64,000 nt of DNA, from NCBI GenBank assembly GCA_964058845.1, contig CAXKVR010000010.1, forward strand, positions 393,158 to 457,157, read 5' to 3'. The stretch comes from Carex sylvatica (Eukaryota > Streptophyta > Magnoliopsida > Poales > Cyperaceae). Within the stretch, counting starts at the first letter, position 1. Each line of letters starts with the position of its first letter. The notes beneath the pieces were generated by a model. That model saw only the letters and a list, made by a program, of their open reading frames with translations. It searched no databases and was not told the DNA's origin. The position numbers and the translations under genes were made by a program. This document shows positions 60,214-64,000 of the stretch, piece by piece.

Positions 60214-61162
60214 CAAGAAAATAGAACTTGATTTCTTTTGCCACCTTTTTCAAATTTAAATTTTTAAAAAAGAGTAATTAAGAAGAATTATATGTAAATT
60301 TTGTATAGTATGTTAATTAGTTGTGGTGTATGTCATATCAAAAAGAGCTGATCAAGTTAACATAGTAACAGTATCTTAGTAGACAAAGTAATTTTCATAT
60401 GTTAAGGAAAAATTAGAAAGACTACTGAAATCATACAAACTGTATCTATACTGAATTTTATCACAGAAGTTCTTTCTGCATATTTTTTTACCTTTACTGG
60501 AGCTTAAAAAAAAAAAGGTAAAATTAAATGATATGCAAGTCATATTGTATGTTACTAGAAAAAGGACAAGGGAAATAAATTATCTATCATCATTTTATTA
60601 TTTATTATAAAATATGATAACATAGGCTTGTCACTGTAGTGGAGGTTATACATATGTTTCAAATTGCCCCTTTACTTTTTTGTTTAGGATTTTTAGTATA
60701 AGAATGTCCTTGTTCGAAGGAAATGTGTATACGTACATCCATGACAAAGGGAACAAATTGAATACAGTTGCAAATTGCTCAAGTGGAGGGGTAATTTGAT
60801 CCTTGTTAGCATTAATTTGTTCACTATTCATCCATCTTTTTAGAAAAATAACACCAGTAGTATTTGTTTTTTAAAAAGAGAGAGATTGCAATAATTAATT
60901 AAATATTACATGAACAATTGCAAGATATCACATGTTTAATCATGATTTATGTAGCATATGTTAGGGACAAACATAAAACATATACAGGGGAAAAATAACA
61001 CTGCCCCTCATATTAGAGACCAGGGATTAATCTTTAACTGTCTAATTGAGATCAGGCTGCTCATATTGCATCGCATTAAATTTAAACAGATGCAATCCGA
61101 ACCATCCAATCTAAAATTGCATGACTAAGAAATACTGTCAAATGGTTGGAGATCAACGCGCG
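60214..61162. other. AT-rich gene-free stretch
   Basis: No supported gene, RNA or repeat boundary. Confidence 0.45.
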
Positions 61163-61208
<46 letters not shown>

Positions 61209-61220
61209 ACACACACACAA
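61163..61220. repeat. C32 homopolymer followed by (AC)n
   Basis: Thirty-two C followed by about 13 AC units, the same layout as at 43234. Frames that read poly-Pro or poly-Gly across it are artefacts of composition. Confidence 0.85.
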
Positions 61221-61410
61221 CAAAAACCTGGCAAATTGGATGCTCCAAGGCATACAGCCCAGACTGTGAACTGCTGGATATGATATGCACTAGAGTTGGC
61301 TTTCGGAATTTCAATGACTTAACTATAGCTGCCCCATTTACCATAGACAAAACACACCACAAAATGTGGCACATTTTAAAGAAATTAATGACCCAAATTG
61401 CTCCACCATG

Positions 61411-63549
61411 CCCTACTACAGAAATTGTCATTATACACTGCACATTGTACACGGATTTGATAATTTTATATAAAAACTATATAGAAATTATAATTTTTTG
61501 GAAGCCTGAAATAACTGTGGGATTTCTACACGGATATTTATCAAAGAATGCGTGTAGAAAACCTTGAGAGAGCTACACGGACGTTTATTAGGAATTGTAC
61601 ACGGATGTTTAATTAAATAACAGTGTAGAAAGCATTGAGAGAGCTACACAGATATTTATTAAAGAACTGTGTAGAAAGGTAAGCATTGTACACGGATGTT
61701 TGTTTAAATAACAATGTAGAAAATCTTGAGAGAGCTACACGGATTTATACTTAAAAATCCATGTATAAAGATTATTGTAGGGTTTTGGTTATATAAAAGA
61801 CATTTTCCTTCCAGCGCCATCAATTAATACTCTATCTCTCTGTATTGAATGTTAGTCAGATTTTTGCGCACAAAGAGACCGAATCTGAGATATTTGAAGT
61901 TAATGTGTATTTTTCCTCTCTATCTTGCTAAAGTTAGTCATGTATATATATATTTCTCTTTTTTCTCTCTAATTTTCTGTTACTTATTATTGCTTATTTA
62001 GGTTAATTATTAATTAATGCATGCATGCTTGATTTGTTAAGATAATGTAAATAATTAGTGTATTGTGAGCCATTTTTGAAAGTGAGAAGTAAAGAAAACG
62101 TCTAAGGTCTCCATCATCAGATCTGAGGAAAACTGTTGAAGATCAGTACTAACGCTTTCACCTAAAGATGTCTGCACTTCAGAACTGTAAGATTTAAATC
62201 ACCTTGATATTTTATTTTAGATTTACGGATTCTAGATTGCTTTTGTTTTTAATTGCAAAACACGTCATGAATTATTAAGACTATTATTTGGGATCATAAC
62301 CATCATAAATTCATATAAGATGCAATTTTTTTTTTTTTACGAAATTAATTTTCAATGGTACGTATAAAAGCTATACAGATTCAACTAATTTTATATATAA
62401 ATATTTTTTTATAATTTTGGATGAAAATTTTAAAAGAGAATTTGTATTCCTATTATGTATGCACAATTGCACATATATGTTGATCAATAGATTCTTATTG
62501 GAGGTGCAATATGTTGGAGACTTTTAACCAAGAGGCATCATGTCATGGATTACATGGGAACTCCTTTTTTGATATGTTAGATCTAATACGCCTTAGTTTG
62601 TATGAAATTATGGGCCAAAGCTTGATTATATGACTATTAAGTGGTAATGACATAACTTTTATACAAATATTGTATTGGATCTTGAGGAGTATATGTTATG
62701 TGTTGGATCACATAGGATTGCATGTACAAAAGACTATGTTTATATATATATTGTACGAATTGTAATCTATTAGTATTTTCTATGGTTTTCATATTGTACT
62801 TACTTATATTTTTCATTTTATTAATAGCAATTAATATTTGCGAGTGTCTTGCATCTACCTTTTCTTGTTACTAACTAATACCAAATTATAATTGTAGTAT
62901 GGACCAAAGCAAAAGTGTTATACCAATGAGTAGATCGACGATGTCAGATGTATGTGGGCAAGGTGGTTTCAATTTAAATTTTGTAATGCTCAATATGAAT
63001 TTGTATAATTTTGTATAATGTAGTGTACATTAAGTATTTATATTGTTGTATAGTTTTGGAATTCTGAGTTTAAAAGGCATCTTTTTAATGTTTATGTTTT
63101 GGAATTCTGATTTTAAATGACTAGCAAAACTGGAGGCTAGTCAAAAAAAAATGAAAAAAAAAATAATTCTACACAGACATTTAACTAAAGTTCGTGTAAA
63201 AAGGTTTTTAAACATAAAAAAAATGAGCTACACGGACATTTAGCTAAATATCCGTGTAGAAAGAGTAATCGTACACGGACATTTAACTAAATATCCGTGT
63301 AGAAAGAGAAATCATACACGGCTGTTTATGTAATAATCCGTGTAACTCAATTATTTTGAAAGCGATGCTGACAAGTATTTGTACACGGTTGTTTATGTAA
63401 TAATTCGTGTAGCTCTCTTATAATCGCACACGGATAAATATCCGTGTGTATTTATTCAAGAATTTTTACACTCTCACACTCTACACGGCAGAAAATTTGT
63501 GTAGTTTTCTCAATTATATTCATGTGCAATCTCTTATTATGTAGTAGTG
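61411..63549. mobile_element. Non-autonomous CACTA (En/Spm-type) transposon
   Basis: The right terminus is the complement of CACTACTACATAATAAGAG; the left terminus is CCCTACTACAGAAATTG, with the first A changed to C. A perfect 3-bp target duplication ATG flanks it (61408-61410, 63550-63552), the CACTA hallmark. Subterminal repeats built on TACACGGA..TTTA..ATCCGTGTAGAAAG fill 61440-61780 and 63170-63500 in both orientations. The 1.4-kb middle has no transposase frame. A short start-like block after an acceptor-like TGTAG at about 62898 (MDQSKSVIPMSRS) could be a decayed exon. Confidence 0.88.
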
Positions 63550-63608
63550 ATGCTTGAACATTCCGAAAGTTAGTGAAAGGAAACTTTTTAGAGAATAGGC
63601 ATTAAGCT

Positions 63609-63927
63609 TCTTTTTTTGATAAAAGTGGTATTCTCACCAGTATCATTACGAAACGAAAGAGTTCATGCAACAGCTTCTTAAAAAAAAAATGCTATCACAA
63701 AGCAATATAACAGTACTAAAATAACAACTAACAACATAGGCTAAAAAATATACTAGCAGGACATGAAATAGAAATACTAAATAAAATCAGAAATGACTAT
63801 AACACTAGACGAGGAGGCACTAGCTGATGAAATAGAAATAATAGGTAGAAGGTTAGCAGCACGATCAATAGCATCAGAAACTGCTCGGTCACTCAAATAA
63901 TCAGCTAGATCCAATCCATTTAAACCA
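63609..63927 (-). mobile_element. 5'-truncated retroposed insert (probably LINE 3' end)
   Basis: A 319-bp insert is flanked by a perfect 17-bp target duplication AGAATAGGCATTAAGCT (63592-63608 and 63928-63944). At its left end it has a T-rich tract (TTCTTTTTTTGATAAAAG), i.e. an A-rich 3' tail on the minus strand. The phrase GATACTGGTGAGAATACCAC before the tail resembles plant L1-type 3' ends. A 63-codon frame inside has no recognised domain. Confidence 0.75.
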
Positions 63928-64000
63928 AGAATAGGCATTAAGCTGATTAAAAATAATATTGGAGACATCCAAATAGTAAAGACAACGGAGTTTCCCGTCT

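Noticed and set aside
61121..61567. 148-codon frame with poly-Pro and, opposite, a poly-Gly frame
   Set aside because: The frame reads through a C32-(AC)n tract into the CACTA terminus; no domain is present.
1..64000. Bacterial-type systems (operons, CRISPR arrays, phage or toxin modules)
   Set aside because: Nothing of the kind is present; interspersed repeats here are transposon parts in plant nuclear DNA.

Overview
The window is nuclear DNA from a flowering plant, most likely a eudicot. The reasons are multi-exon genes with T-rich introns, AT-rich intergenic DNA, plant-only protein families (APD-type RING ligase, DUF761, DUF1677), Copia retrotransposons and very many small foldback (MITE-like) elements. 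I cannot name the species.

Host genes: five protein-coding genes are supported, all on the minus strand, and splice phases were checked exon by exon. They are a golgin-84 / GOLGIN CANDIDATE 1-2 type Golgi coiled-coil protein (6060 down past the left edge, 19 exons seen); an APD-type membrane-anchored RING E3 ligase (16114..7424, 10 exons) with a 4.8-kb Copia element inserted antisense in intron 6; a diphthine methyltransferase DPH5 (20118..17364, 6 exons); an intronless DUF761 protein (31144..30518); and a DUF1677 protein (58240..57245, 2 exons). A tRNA-Lys(CTT) gene on the plus strand (6297..6369) lies head-to-head with the golgin gene, 236 bp from its start codon. These genes do unrelated housekeeping or plant-specific jobs and form no pathway or operon.

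Layout: 1-20.1 kb is the gene-rich part. The rest is mainly transposon-derived. At 23.8-26.0 kb, five foldback elements stand in a row, separated by (TA)n/(GA)n tracts, like the microsatellite-targeting Micron elements of rice. At 26.9-29.7 kb there are a Mutator-type MITE, a G/C-skewed hAT-type MITE with 8-bp target duplications, and further foldbacks. At 33.5-41.1 kb there are more MITEs, a tRNA-derived SINE with a 15-bp target duplication, and a three-level nested insertion. At 42-51 kb there are poly-C and poly-G tracts, small MITEs, a remnant that looks like a large LTR element, and a 21-bp minisatellite. At 53-55.5 kb there are decayed fragments of a SEC14-like and an ABCG transporter gene. 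At 58.6-60.2 kb a minus-strand Copia deletion derivative is present. At 61.4-63.5 kb there is a non-autonomous CACTA element, followed by a short retroposed insert with a 17-bp target duplication.

The most interesting signals are three apparent GC-AG introns in two neighbouring genes, the Micron-like cluster, the triple-nested transposons, and the Copia element inside the RING-ligase intron whose nine in-frame stops are all compatible with cytosine-deamination changes. I found no novel multi-gene biochemical system. The novelty lies in genome architecture.
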